64,000 nucleotides of DNA, taken from positions 1 through 64,000 of IMG/VR virus record IMGVR_UViG_3300043411_001639, one strand, 5' to 3'. Origin of the DNA: a virus. This document shows positions 53,111 to 60,512 of this stretch, piece by piece. Each line of letters begins with the position of its first letter. Within the stretch, counting starts at the first letter, position 1. Made by a program: the position numbers and the translations under genes. The notes under the pieces were generated by a model. The model had not been told where the DNA came from, made no database searches, and worked only from the letters and a program-made list of their open reading frames with translations.

Positions 53111-53221
53111 ATGAAAAAGGCGAACAAGGGCAAGCGGTGGAACAAGCGGGAAAAACGCCGCAACGAATCGCTGGACGGTCGCAAGCAACGGCGCAAGTTT
53201 CTCGCGAGTCTCACTGACTGA
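53111..53221 (+). CDS. Very basic leaderless microprotein
   Basis: 36 residues, 16 of them lysine or arginine (MKKANKGKRWNKREKRR at the start). The start is fixed by the leaderless promoter. Such a peptide would bind nucleic acid, ribosome or an acidic host protein. Short, GC-rich and strongly promoted, so a candidate early host-takeover peptide. Confidence 0.65.
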   Translation: MKKANKGKRWNKREKRRNESLDGRKQRRKFLASLTD

Positions 53222-53253
53222 CTGGCATAGAGGTTGCAACGGAAAACCAACTG

Positions 53254-53282
53254 TTGCAACCTCCCCGAAAGGGTGCTAAGGT
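53254..53282 (+). promoter_or_regulatory. TTGCAA-N17-TAAGGT promoter of two tRNAs
   Basis: TTGCAA 53254-53259, 17-base spacer, TAAGGT 53277-53282. The first feature downstream is tRNA-Leu at 53310, then tRNA-Lys at 53436. Confidence 0.75.
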
Positions 53283-53309
53283 AGAAGAGTAGGTAACAGA
53301 AGGAAGAAA

Positions 53310-53392
53310 GCTCTAGTGGCGGAATGGTAGACGCGGGGGTTTCAAAAACCTCTTCCCGCAAGGGAGTGAGAGTTCAAGTCTCTCTTGGAGCA
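53310..53392 (+). tRNA. tRNA-Leu(CAA)
   Basis: Acceptor GCTCTAG/TTGGAGC, discriminator A. Anticodon loop TTCAAAA gives CAA; long extra arm TTCCCGCAAGGGAG; T-arm GAGAG/CTCTC. Reads UUG. Confidence 0.92.
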
Positions 53393-53435
53393 CAAAAGCC
53401 ACAAACGGCGCGGCAGTGTCGTTGGCTTGTCTCTT

Positions 53436-53508
53436 GCAACGGTAGCTCAACTGGCAGAGCATTCGGCTTTTAACCGAAGGGTTGAGGGTTCAAGTCCCTC
53501 CCGTCGCA
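53436..53508 (+). tRNA. tRNA-Lys(UUU)
   Basis: Acceptor GCAACGG/CCGTCGC with one A-C mismatch, discriminator A. D-arm GCTC/GAGC, anticodon arm TTCGG, loop CTTTTAA, CCGAA gives UUU, T-arm GAGGG/CCCTC. Reads AAA and is a natural substrate class for MnmA, encoded by the same phage. Confidence 0.92.
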
Positions 53509-53546
53509 CCGTGGTCGGCACCAGTCTTGCAAACAAAAAAAGGCTG

Positions 53547-53575
53547 TTGCAACCAACCCCGCAACCTGCTAGTCT
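53547..53575 (+). promoter_or_regulatory. TTGCAA-N17-TAGTCT promoter
   Basis: TTGCAA 53547-53552, 17-base spacer, TAGTCT 53570-53575, the only copy with C at the fifth -10 position apart from the T-ended consensus. CGGAG before ATG 53611. Confidence 0.7.
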
Positions 53576-53610
53576 AAGAATGTAGCAGGAAACAACCAAC
53601 GGAGTCAAGA

Positions 53611-54003
53611 ATGGCAAAGCGCACGACGGAAGAAACCATCGCTCACACCGTCAAGGTCAAGGGTATCGTCGCCGACCGCTCCGGCATCAACAACACGCGT
53701 GGCGCGCGTGCGATCATCGCGTCGGAAGTCTTCGGCGTCTCGCAGACACTCCGCAACCACGGCGCCGCCGCCGTCTTCGCGCTCCGCAACGGGGATAACG
53801 TCGTGGTGCTGTCCCGCGTCGCCCGCAAGGGCCGCCCGCGCTGGAGGCAAGTCGGGCACGGATCTTCCACGGTCATCACGTTCGCCCGCGTGCTCTCCGG
53901 TGGCAAGGTTTCCAAGGTCGTCAAGGCGTCCACGCTTGCGGAGCTCTGCAACAAGGGTGCCCGCTACATCGGGACGCGCGCCAACCTCTACGGCAACGGC
54001 TAG
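53611..54003 (+). CDS. GC-rich hypothetical protein
   Basis: 130 residues, basic, with strong C/G third-position bias on this frame. MAKRTTEETIAHTVKVKG start, R-K-G-R-P-R-W-R-Q-V-G in the middle. No family recognised. The other long frames over it are shadows of its composition. Confidence 0.75.
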   Translation: MAKRTTEETIAHTVKVKGIVADRSGINNTRGARAIIASEVFGVSQTLRNHGAAAVFALRNGDNVVVLSRVARKGRPRWRQVGHGSSTVITFARVLSGGKVSKVVKASTLAELCNKGARYIGTRANLYGNG

Positions 54004-54051
54004 AACCCGCTGGCACGAAGGTTGCAAGGGCAAGGCAAAGAAAACCCGCTG

Positions 54052-54080
54052 TTGCAACCTGTTTCGGAACCTGCTAGAGT
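54052..54080 (+). promoter_or_regulatory. TTGCAA-N17-TAGAGT promoter, tandem set 1 of 3
   Basis: TTGCAA 54052-54057, 17-base spacer, TAGAGT 54075-54080. First of three promoters spaced 85 and 78 bases apart before one gene. Confidence 0.75.
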
Positions 54081-54136
54081 CTGAATGTAAGGTGAGAGGT
54101 AGGGAAGACAGAGAACCGGAAGGAAAAAGAATCCGG

Positions 54137-54165
54137 TTGCAACCCTCCCCGAAACCTGCTAGAGT
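54137..54165 (+). promoter_or_regulatory. TTGCAA-N17-TAGAGT promoter, tandem set 2 of 3
   Basis: TTGCAA 54137-54142, 17-base spacer, TAGAGT 54160-54165. A GTG lies exactly 7 bases past the -10 box, the leaderless spacing. Confidence 0.75.
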
Positions 54166-54171
54166 CAGAGA

Positions 54172-54240
54172 GTGAGAAAAGGAACGGGGCCAGAAACTAG
54201 ACGAAACAATCTGGTTGCAACCCTCCGAAGAGTCTGGTAA
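54172..54240 (+). CDS. Possible leaderless 22-residue peptide
   Basis: GTG 54172 is at the leaderless distance from TAGAGT. The peptide is basic (MRKGTGPETRRNNLV start); its TAA is part of the next promoter's TAAGGT. Either a real regulatory peptide or a chance frame. Confidence 0.35.
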   Translation: MRKGTGPETRRNNLVATLRRVW

Positions 54241-54243
54241 GGT
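54215..54243 (+). promoter_or_regulatory. TTGCAA-N17-TAAGGT promoter, tandem set 3 of 3
   Basis: TTGCAA 54215-54220, 17-base spacer, TAAGGT 54238-54243. Leader with AGGAAAG before ATG 54315. Confidence 0.75.
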
Positions 54244-54314
54244 AAGAGTCAGAAAGGGAGTCAGGGTGGCAATGTCGCCTAGCCCACTCCCAAACCAGGA
54301 AAGAAAAAAGAATA

Positions 54315-55034
54315 ATGAACTCCATCAACGCCACCTCGCCCGTCGTTTCCTCGGATTCCATCGTCGCCGACCCCAACGCCTCGCAGGAGAACACCATGCA
54401 CACCCCCGACAACTCCGCCGACGCTTCGCCCCTGTCCATGCGCCCCGCGGATCGCGCCGCCCGCGGCGAGTCCCTCACGCCCGACGAGGAGGGCGCGCTC
54501 GCGGCCAGCGACGCGGCGGAGTTCCTCGCCTACCTCCGCGCACAGCGCGCGTACCTCGCCTCCGCGCTCGCGGCGGCGAAGGCCCCCAAGGTTCCGGGGA
54601 AGCGCGGGCCGCAGGGTCCCCAGCGCGGGAAGGTGGTCACGCTGGCCGACGGCCGGATGATGATCGTCGGCGCGGGTCTCGGCAAGCGGGCCGCGTTCAA
54701 TTCCGCGAAGGGTGCGCTCGGGGCGCGCGCGGAGCTCCTCCCCGGCGACGCGCTGAACATCGCCCTCGTGACGTTCGGGGCGGACGGGAGCGGCGTCCTC
54801 TACACCGTCAACGGTGTCGCGGGCGAGACGCCCCGCGGGAAGGGTTCGCCCGGTGTGTCGCTCTCTTGCACGCGGGCGGACAACGGCGAAGAGGTCGTGT
54901 TGTTTCCGACGATGGATTCCATCGTGGACGCGGTGTGCATCACGGGTTCCGCGGCGCTCCTCGCGGTGCTTCCGGTGCTTCAAGCGCAGAAGGTGCGCGC
55001 CGCGCGCGCAGCGAAGACGCCCGCCACGGTCTGA
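54315..55034 (+). CDS. GC-rich, alanine-rich protein behind three promoters
   Basis: 239 residues. A Ser/Asp/Ala-rich, probably disordered N-terminus (about 1-60), then a helix (FLAYLRAQRAYLASALAAAK), a basic G-K-R-G-P-Q-G-P-Q linker, and a beta-rich domain (TLADGRMMIVGAGLG, LNIALVTFGADGSG). Third positions are almost all G or C. Three tandem promoters and a strong terminator make it the most heavily promoted gene here. No family recognised. Confidence 0.75.
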   Translation: MNSINATSPVVSSDSIVADPNASQENTMHTPDNSADASPLSMRPADRAARGESLTPDEEGALAASDAAEFLAYLRAQRAYLASALAAAKAPKVPGKRGPQGPQRGKVVTLADGRMMIVGAGLGKRAAFNSAKGALGARAELLPGDALNIALVTFGADGSGVLYTVNGVAGETPRGKGSPGVSLSCTRADNGEEVVLFPTMDSIVDAVCITGSAALLAVLPVLQAQKVRAARAAKTPATV

Positions 55035-55063
55035 CGCCTCACCCGCCAGAATCCCACCTAAAG

Positions 55064-55119
55064 AAACCCCCCGCGACGACCCTAGAGAATAGGGAACCGT
55101 CCGGGGGTTTCCCCGTTTT
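55064..55119 (+). terminator. Strong intrinsic terminator
   Basis: AAACCCCC (55064-55071) pairs with GGGGGTTT (55103-55110); inside, GACG/CGTC and CCTA/TAGG extend the hairpin. CCCCGTTTT follows. Ends the GC-rich, promoter-dense block. Confidence 0.75.
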
Positions 55120-55225
55120 ACAACTTTGACCCCCTCTAGCCCCTGTACCCCCCCACCTCTACCTACCCGGACCCAGGAGGTGGTTGGCATGGAGGGTGCA
55201 TGACCCACGAGATTCTAAACCAGAT

Positions 55226-55247
55226 AAAATTTTTCTGGGAATTTTTC
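55226..55247 (+). promoter_or_regulatory. Repeated AATTTTTC-TGGG-AATTTTTC motif, copy 1
   Basis: AATTTTTC occurs twice around TGGG. The same 22 bases recur at 55945-55966, again just upstream of a gene. No TTGCAA promoter exists right of 54.3 kb, so this may be a promoter of a different class. Confidence 0.5.
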
Positions 55248-55264
55248 TATTTATGGGGACCTTT

Positions 55265-55903
55265 ATGTTATATTTTTCTAAATGGTTGTTTGAAAACGAC
55301 AATATAATTGATGATTTAAATACAGTGTTTTCAATTCAAGAAACTATAAAAACTGTTGAACAACATGGTTTAGAGCAGCTTGGTTTAGGAAACAACGAAG
55401 GAACAACAAGAATTGTTTTTAAACATCCAAATAACAAACAAGTGATTAAAATACCAAGACAAACAACATATCTCAAATATAATTTTAATGAGATTAAATC
55501 ATTTGCTTGTCTTGGAAAAGAATATGCTGCTGAGATAACAGAGTTTCATCCTAAAGGTTATTGGTTGATAATGGAACTTGTTAAACCATTTAAAGATCAT
55601 CAAGAGTTTAATCAGAAACTCCAACAAGTTTTAAACTTACCAGATACTATCAATGACGAACGTTTTTTATATAAAGCAGTGGTTCAGTTTAAAGAACAAG
55701 AAAGATTAAAACTTTCAACTAAACTATGTCATTCAAGTGAATGGTTTAGAAAACTTACAACCAAACTTTCCAGTTGTGAAGTAGGAGGACAAGATTTAAA
55801 CTGGTTTAACTTTGGATTAAGAGAATCAACAGGTGAATTGGTTATGTTAGACTATGCTGATTTATTAACAAATCCGGCTGTTCAACAACCTTGTTCCATT
55901 TAA
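55265..55903 (+). CDS. Kinase-like protein, paralogue 1
   Basis: 212 residues from ATG 55265, chosen for GGGGA 6 bases upstream. G-N-N-E-G-T-T-R-I-V-F, then V-I-K-I-P-R (the lysine), E-I-K-S-F near the alpha-C glutamate, L-I-M-E-L-V hinge, D-L-N-W-F-N-F-G-L-R and V-M-L-D-Y-A follow protein-kinase-like order. Relative to its paralogues the final D-Y-G is D-Y-A, so activity may be lost. Target unknown. Confidence 0.65.
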   Translation: MLYFSKWLFENDNIIDDLNTVFSIQETIKTVEQHGLEQLGLGNNEGTTRIVFKHPNNKQVIKIPRQTTYLKYNFNEIKSFACLGKEYAAEITEFHPKGYWLIMELVKPFKDHQEFNQKLQQVLNLPDTINDERFLYKAVVQFKEQERLKLSTKLCHSSEWFRKLTTKLSSCEVGGQDLNWFNFGLRESTGELVMLDYADLLTNPAVQQPCSI

Positions 55904-55944
55904 AACTAAAAAAGGTTCATAAAATAGGGCGGGTAATGCCTCTG

Positions 55945-55966
55945 AAAATTTTTCTGGGAATTTTTC
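55945..55966 (+). promoter_or_regulatory. Repeated AATTTTTC-TGGG-AATTTTTC motif, copy 2
   Basis: Identical to 55226-55247 over 22 bases and 19 bases upstream of ATG 55985. In both cases TATTTA or ATATTTA follows, a possible -10-like region. Confidence 0.5.
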
Positions 55967-55984
55967 ATATTTACCTCTAGTCTG

Positions 55985-56491
55985 ATGATAACATTACAAG
56001 AGTTTATATTTCTTCAAGAGGGAGACTTAAAACTAGTATCTCTTCATGGATGTGGGGAAGATAGTTTTGATATTGAACTTGATAATGATGAGGTTATAGA
56101 TTGCAATGATATAGCATCTAGTGTTGAGGAATTGTTTTACGATTCAAAGATTAGAATCATGAGGAATGAGAATCCTTATAATGCTATAATTGATTCTGGT
56201 ACTGGAAGGGTGATAGGGGCTAGTGTTATATCTTATGAACTACCAGAGGATTATGATGAATTTGAGCATGGTAATGGGGTTGTAACATTTAGTGTTGTGG
56301 TTGATCCAGAGTTTAGGGGACAGAGATTAGCTGAGAAGTTAATAAGGGATATAGTGAATAATCATAGGAGACAAGTTATCAAGGCTCAGGTTATTAATCC
56401 TATTATGGAGAAGATACTTATTAACTTAGGATTTGTTAAGGTTAGTGAATCAGGTTCTAGAGAAGGATTGGTTTATCAGTTAAAGAGATGA
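55985..56491 (+). CDS. GNAT-family N-acetyltransferase
   Basis: 168 residues. V-V-V-D-P-E-F-R-G-Q-R-L-A-E-K-L-I (about 100-116) is the acetyl-CoA-binding motif A, and N-P-I-M-E-K-I-L-I-N-L-G-F the motif B end. Transfers acetyl from acetyl-CoA to an amine on an unknown protein or small molecule. Lies between kinase-like paralogues, so a set of modifying enzymes is likely. The first 15 residues (ITLQEFIFLQE) resemble the microprotein at 57863. Confidence 0.82.
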   Translation: MITLQEFIFLQEGDLKLVSLHGCGEDSFDIELDNDEVIDCNDIASSVEELFYDSKIRIMRNENPYNAIIDSGTGRVIGASVISYELPEDYDEFEHGNGVVTFSVVVDPEFRGQRLAEKLIRDIVNNHRRQVIKAQVINPIMEKILINLGFVKVSESGSREGLVYQLKR

Positions 56492-57204
56492 ATAGTTTAT
56501 TTATGTTTGATCGGTTTTTGTTTGAGACTACTATTAATATCAATCCAGATAAAGTTATTTATGATCTTAAACAGGCAACAAGTTTTGGTGAGATTCAAGA
56601 GATAGGATATAAACTTAAACAGATAGGTGATGGTACTACTAGGAACGTGTATGACTTAGGAAGGAACCTTGTTCTCAAACTAGCAAAGTATCCTAATAAT
56701 AGTATCAGTAATTTAAAAGAGGTAGATTCATATCAGTGTTTAGGAAAAGAATACGCAGCACAGATAGTTGATTTTGATACAGAGAACTATTACTGGTTGG
56801 TTATGGAGAGGGTTAAAACTATAACAGCTAGAGAATTTCAGTCAAAGTTAACAGAGCTTATAGGATTTCCATTAACTCCAGAAGATATAGCATCTAGGTT
56901 TAAGACTGTTATTAGTAAAGAAGTTTATGTGGTGGGCGGTTATTATTATCTTCCACAGGTGTTACAACCTGGAAGATATCATTCCGGTACAGAGAGAGGA
57001 AGAGGATTAAGACAGTTACATGGTTTGTTATGCGGTCATAGTTCTTGGTTTAAGGAATTCAATAATAGATTAGTTAAGTGCAGAATTATGGCTGGTGATC
57101 TTGGATTTGGTAACTTTGGATTAAGACTGTCAACGGATGAGTTGGTGTTACTTGATTATGGGTTTGAGATGATTGAAGGGGATCAGATTGAATGTCATTC
57201 TTGA
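56488..57204 (+). CDS. Kinase-like protein, paralogue 2
   Basis: 238 residues, ATGA overlap with the acetyltransferase. G-D-G-T-T-R-N-V-Y (glycine loop), L-V-L-K-L-A-K-Y-P, Y-Q-C-L-G-K-E-Y-A-A, W-L-V-M-E-R-V hinge, G-D-L-G-F-G-N-F-G-L-R catalytic loop and V-L-L-D-Y-G metal site keep all kinase landmarks. Best-preserved copy. Substrate unknown; likely acts on a host or virion protein. Confidence 0.72.
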   Translation: MNSLFMFDRFLFETTININPDKVIYDLKQATSFGEIQEIGYKLKQIGDGTTRNVYDLGRNLVLKLAKYPNNSISNLKEVDSYQCLGKEYAAQIVDFDTENYYWLVMERVKTITAREFQSKLTELIGFPLTPEDIASRFKTVISKEVYVVGGYYYLPQVLQPGRYHSGTERGRGLRQLHGLLCGHSSWFKEFNNRLVKCRIMAGDLGFGNFGLRLSTDELVLLDYGFEMIEGDQIECHS

Positions 57205-57869
57205 TGAAGATATTGTTTTTTGAGGATAGGAACAGTGATGTTTTTGATGGTATTACTGAGTTTAGTTCTATTAAGAAGACATTGTTAGTTAACAAGTTTA
57301 AGTTGATAGGTCATGGTACTACTAGGGATGTTTATTCTGTTCCAGGTGATGATAGTATTGTTTTAAAGGTTCCAAGGTATCCAGATGCATTTGAGGTTAA
57401 CTTCAGTGAGTTTAAGAATTTTGGTTGTTTGGGGGAGGAGTATGCAGCTCGTGTAATAGATTGTGATACAGTTAACGGTTTATGGTTATTGATGGAGCGT
57501 GTTATAACATTTAATCATTCTGATAAATTTGATATTGAGGTTAGTAAAAGGTTAGGGTTTGAGTTTAGTAAAGGTGGAATGATTAAGAAGTTTGGATTAT
57601 CTCCTGATAGTATTGCGAGGTTTCCTTTATTATCTTCGGCATTTGCTCCTGGTGATTATGACAAGGGTATTAATTTAAAGGAATTACTTTGTAAGAACAG
57701 TAAATGGTTTAGGGAATTGAACAACAGGTTAATTGATTGTGATGTTTACGCGGAGGATCTTGATTTTAAAAACTTTGGATTAAGAAGAGATACTGGAGAG
57801 TTAATATTACTTGATTATGGATTTAGTGCTAGTAAAGATAGTACATTAGGGGTACAGTCAAAATGCTGA
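57204..57869 (+). CDS. Kinase-like protein, paralogue 3
   Basis: 221 residues from ATG 57204 (ATG 57192 possible). G-H-G-T-T-R-D-V-Y at 36-44, V-L-K-V-P-R (Lys55), C-L-G-E-E-Y-A-A, W-L-L-M-E-R-V, E-D-L-D-F-K-N-F-G-L-R and I-L-L-D-Y-G. Complete landmarks. The three copies differ enough to have separate targets. Confidence 0.72.
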   Translation: MKILFFEDRNSDVFDGITEFSSIKKTLLVNKFKLIGHGTTRDVYSVPGDDSIVLKVPRYPDAFEVNFSEFKNFGCLGEEYAARVIDCDTVNGLWLLMERVITFNHSDKFDIEVSKRLGFEFSKGGMIKKFGLSPDSIARFPLLSSAFAPGDYDKGINLKELLCKNSKWFRELNNRLIDCDVYAEDLDFKNFGLRRDTGELILLDYGFSASKDSTLGVQSKC

Positions 57870-57943
57870 TGAATCTGAATGAGTTTATATTTTTAAAGGA
57901 ACTAAAGAGTTACTTGGTTAGACCTAAAAACTATCAGTATTAA
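57863..57943 (+). CDS. Microprotein resembling the acetyltransferase N-terminus
   Basis: 26 residues, ATG within the previous stop. MLMNLNEFIFLKELKSY resembles MITLQEFIFLQEGDL at 55985, so it may be a decayed copy of that gene's start, or a shared leader segment. Confidence 0.4.
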   Translation: MLMNLNEFIFLKELKSYLVRPKNYQY

Positions 57944-58362
57944 GAGTTGATGAATTGATTTAATTTATTATTAAACTCAGTATCTTCTGGAAGTTTTGTT
58001 ACTATGATTTCTGTTGGATTGGGTTTGAATCTCTTCTCACCTTTGTTTACTAGTTGGTTATAAGCTAGGAACTCAGTGCTGCTTAGAGCTGTTAAAATAG
58101 TTTCCAGTGCTGTTTTAAGATAGACTAGTACCTTTGGATTTTTATAATCTAGCAAAGAAAGATCTAGTGTTAGAGCGGACATTAATCTAAAGTTAAAGTT
58201 GATAGGATTGATATTTTCTTCTATTAGTATCAGGTTTTGACTGTTTAAATCTTTGATGTTGTTAGGGAAGTTCCTGTTTAAGAAACCTACCAAACCAAGA
58301 ACTAGGAATAGTCTTAGTTTTAGTGACAGCACTGACAGTTTGTTTTTTATTGAAGTTATCAT
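57940..58362 (-). CDS. Membrane-anchored hypothetical protein
   Basis: 140 residues on the minus strand with one N-terminal span (about 15-30, LRLFLVLGLVGFL). Starts 11 bases from the rightward amidase start, so the two share a divergent promoter region (ATATCTATAGT). Could be a lysis accessory; not proven. Confidence 0.65.
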   Translation of the reverse strand: MITSIKNKLSVLSLKLRLFLVLGLVGFLNRNFPNNIKDLNSQNLILIEENINPINFNFRLMSALTLDLSLLDYKNPKVLVYLKTALETILTALSSTEFLAYNQLVNKGEKRFKPNPTEIIVTKLPEDTEFNNKLNQFINS

Positions 58363-58373
58363 ATCTATAGTAT

Positions 58374-59183
58374 ATGAGTATTATAGCTGGTAACACAAAA
58401 CATGAAATTCCTGGTCTGAAAACAATCTGTTGGGAAGACAGTGCTACAGATCAGATTAAATATATCACAGATAAATCTGATAGAAAACAATGGATCAGAG
58501 GTATTGTATGTCATACTAACAAAGGGAAGACAGGAGTTGTTTTACCTGGAGTTGGTAGTGATAGCGGTCAAGCTGTTAAACTTGCTAGATATCAGACAAA
58601 CACAGACAGACAAGTAAGCTGGGATTTTACAGAAGAACAGGATGGTGTTTGGTATATTCAGAACGATGTATTAAAACACTATAGTTGGCAAGCTGGAATG
58701 GTTAACGGGGTTACTTGTGGATTTGAGATGGTACAAGGAGAAGATGGATCTGTCTACGAGATACAGATAAAGAATGCTGTATTGTTTATAGATTTTCTTA
58801 CTGCACGTCTTGGGATACAGAGACAGATACCATGGGACAAGAAAAAGGATAAACCTGCTAGTAAACCTATAAAGAGAATCAGTGAAGACAACGGAGTTGA
58901 TGTTGTGGGTATTTATGGACATAGAAACCAAACAGACAACAGAGGTTTTGGTGATCCAGGTGATCATATATTTTATGCTCTAAGAGATGCAGGTTATGAA
59001 CTGTTTGACTATGACAACCAAGAAGATCTTAATACCTGGAAAACAAGACAGACAGAGGTTCTTAGTTTAACTTCTGGAGTTGATGGTGTTTGCGGTCCTA
59101 AGACTGTTGAACTGTTAAAACAACATGGTTATAAACACGGTATGTGGGTTTCAAGACCTATGGATAGTTTGATACAGTTATAA
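58374..59183 (+). CDS. Endolysin: N-acetylmuramoyl-L-alanine amidase with peptidoglycan-binding domain
   Basis: 269 residues. R-G-I-V-C-H-T-N-K-G (His47), G-F-E-M near 122, Y-G-H-R (about 181-184) and D-P-G-D-H-I-F (about 193-199) give the zinc ligands and acid of the Amidase_2/PGRP fold, cutting the bond between MurNAc and L-alanine. G-V-D-G-V-C-G-P-K-T-V-E-L-L near residue 236 is a short peptidoglycan-binding repeat. No signal peptide, so it needs a holin or other export. Short intergenic region to the divergent membrane protein. Confidence 0.85.
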   Translation: MSIIAGNTKHEIPGLKTICWEDSATDQIKYITDKSDRKQWIRGIVCHTNKGKTGVVLPGVGSDSGQAVKLARYQTNTDRQVSWDFTEEQDGVWYIQNDVLKHYSWQAGMVNGVTCGFEMVQGEDGSVYEIQIKNAVLFIDFLTARLGIQRQIPWDKKKDKPASKPIKRISEDNGVDVVGIYGHRNQTDNRGFGDPGDHIFYALRDAGYELFDYDNQEDLNTWKTRQTEVLSLTSGVDGVCGPKTVELLKQHGYKHGMWVSRPMDSLIQL

Positions 59184-59204
59184 CAACTAGGGTAAACTAT
59201 AATC

Positions 59205-59456
59205 ATGATACCCAACACTAAGATAAGAAGAGAGTTCCAGAGAGTTAGTACAGATCCTCTGTTGTTCCAAGAAGTTATAAACCACCTGATAGTTTGGAAG
59301 GATTTAGCTACTGGTTTAACAGAAGAAAAACTTGATAAATCTATTAGGAGAAAAATCTACAAACCAGGATCTGATATTGAGAGAACGATGAATGGTGAAG
59401 AATACTGGACAGATCCAGTTACAGGAATTGAGCATAGATTGGTAGCGGTGAATTAA
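59205..59456 (+). CDS. Hypothetical protein
   Basis: 83 residues. R-R-E-F-Q-R-V and Y-W-T-D-P-V-T-G-I-E-H. Between the two cell-wall enzymes. The upstream TAAACTATAATC contains a good -10-like TATAAT. Function unknown. Confidence 0.6.
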   Translation: MIPNTKIRREFQRVSTDPLLFQEVINHLIVWKDLATGLTEEKLDKSIRRKIYKPGSDIERTMNGEEYWTDPVTGIEHRLVAVN

Positions 59457-59458
59457 TA

Positions 59459-60229
59459 ATGATGACTCAAGATGAACAAAAACTATTATCAACCTATGCA
59501 GTGCCTAGTTGGTTAGATCCTCTAACAGAGATCAAACAACCTGATCAACCTGAATGGTTTAGTGAGTTAACCAAGGAAAGAAAGGCAGTTGAGTTTATTC
59601 ATTTGTCTTTGTTTTGTTTATATCCATTAGTTAGCCACAATATTGAAAGAGCATTCCAGGTTTGTTCTAATTCAATCTCTGAAACTGGATGGGGTAAAAC
59701 CTGGAGAGGTTGGAATTTTGGTGGTTGGAAAGTAAGACAATCTTGGGTTGAACAACACAGACAAGATCATCAGGGTAAAAACCCTAGTTGGTTTAGAGCT
59801 TTAGGACACGTTAAAAGTGGTGATGCTCCTGTTGTGTTTTATAGAGGGTTTAACTCTCCAGAAGAGTTCTATCAAGAGTGGGTTGACAAATTTATTCCAA
59901 GAATATCTCCTATAGATCATAGATACCATAAAACAGGTAAACAGTTCTGGTCTACAGAAGATGAACAATGGTTTCTTGAGTTATGTTTAGCTGGATATAA
60001 AGGTGAAGTAACTCAGGCAAAACCTGAAAAATCTTATGGTGATTTTAAACAAATAGTTAAAAGAGCAAAAACTCTGTTTGTACAAGATGTTTTAAACTTA
60101 GAAACTGATGGCAGTTGGGGTAAGATATCCAAACAAACAAGCAAAGAAGCTAATCTTGTTGATTTATTGCAAGGACACTGGTTGAGTGTTAATGAATTTA
60201 AACTGTTAGTTGATGAACTGAACAGCTAG
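59459..60229 (+). CDS. Glucosaminidase/muramidase-like protein (GH73-type)
   Basis: 256 residues. S-E-T-G-W-G-K at 74-80 with N-F-G-G-W-K near 86-91 matches the catalytic E-S-G-W-G-x-S ... N-L-F-G-I-K of flagellar-type glucosaminidases (Glu75 the likely acid). F-Y-R-G-F-N-S-P-E-E-F fits the following F-r-x-Y-x-S region. No signal peptide. Probably a second lytic enzyme or a virion-associated one. The C-terminal 80 residues are unknown. Confidence 0.62.
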   Translation: MMTQDEQKLLSTYAVPSWLDPLTEIKQPDQPEWFSELTKERKAVEFIHLSLFCLYPLVSHNIERAFQVCSNSISETGWGKTWRGWNFGGWKVRQSWVEQHRQDHQGKNPSWFRALGHVKSGDAPVVFYRGFNSPEEFYQEWVDKFIPRISPIDHRYHKTGKQFWSTEDEQWFLELCLAGYKGEVTQAKPEKSYGDFKQIVKRAKTLFVQDVLNLETDGSWGKISKQTSKEANLVDLLQGHWLSVNEFKLLVDELNS

Positions 60230-60510
60230 GCTAGGAGAATTTTTTTCTTAGGAATGTTTTGTTCTGATATTTGAACAGGTACTTTTGATCTATGTTTACC
60301 CACTACAGCAACTAAATCTCTCATGAATTCATTGTTCTCTAGTTCTAGAGACAAGCAATAAATCAAATAAACCATCTGTCTTTGTGACACACCAAAGTTT
60401 TTAATTTCTTTTATTATTTCCCTAACAACTTGTCTTTTCTCTGCTGATAGTTCCATTTCAATGTTAGGTTTTATGATATTGTTATCATCTTCGTTGTTGT
60501 TATCAATCAT
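60226..60510 (-). CDS. Hypothetical helical protein
   Basis: 94 residues on the minus strand, ending 4 bases into the rightward gene. Acidic N-terminus (NNNEDDNN), then helices (EKRQVVREIIKEIKNFG). First of five leftward genes (in reverse order 62476 to 60226). Confidence 0.6.
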   Translation of the reverse strand: MIDNNNEDDNNIIKPNIEMELSAEKRQVVREIIKEIKNFGVSQRQMVYLIYCLSLELENNEFMRDLVAVVGKHRSKVPVQISEQNIPKKKILLA

Positions 60511-60512
60511 TA

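Noticed and set aside
53385-53585. 66-codon frame over tRNA-Lys
   Set aside because: It translates the tRNA gene and the following promoter.
54215-55208. Long open frames on both strands over the GC-rich genes (304 and 309 codons)
   Set aside because: They run opposite or out of frame to 54315-55034, are Arg/Gly/Pro-rich as expected of shadow frames in GC-rich DNA, and have no matching ribosome-binding site.
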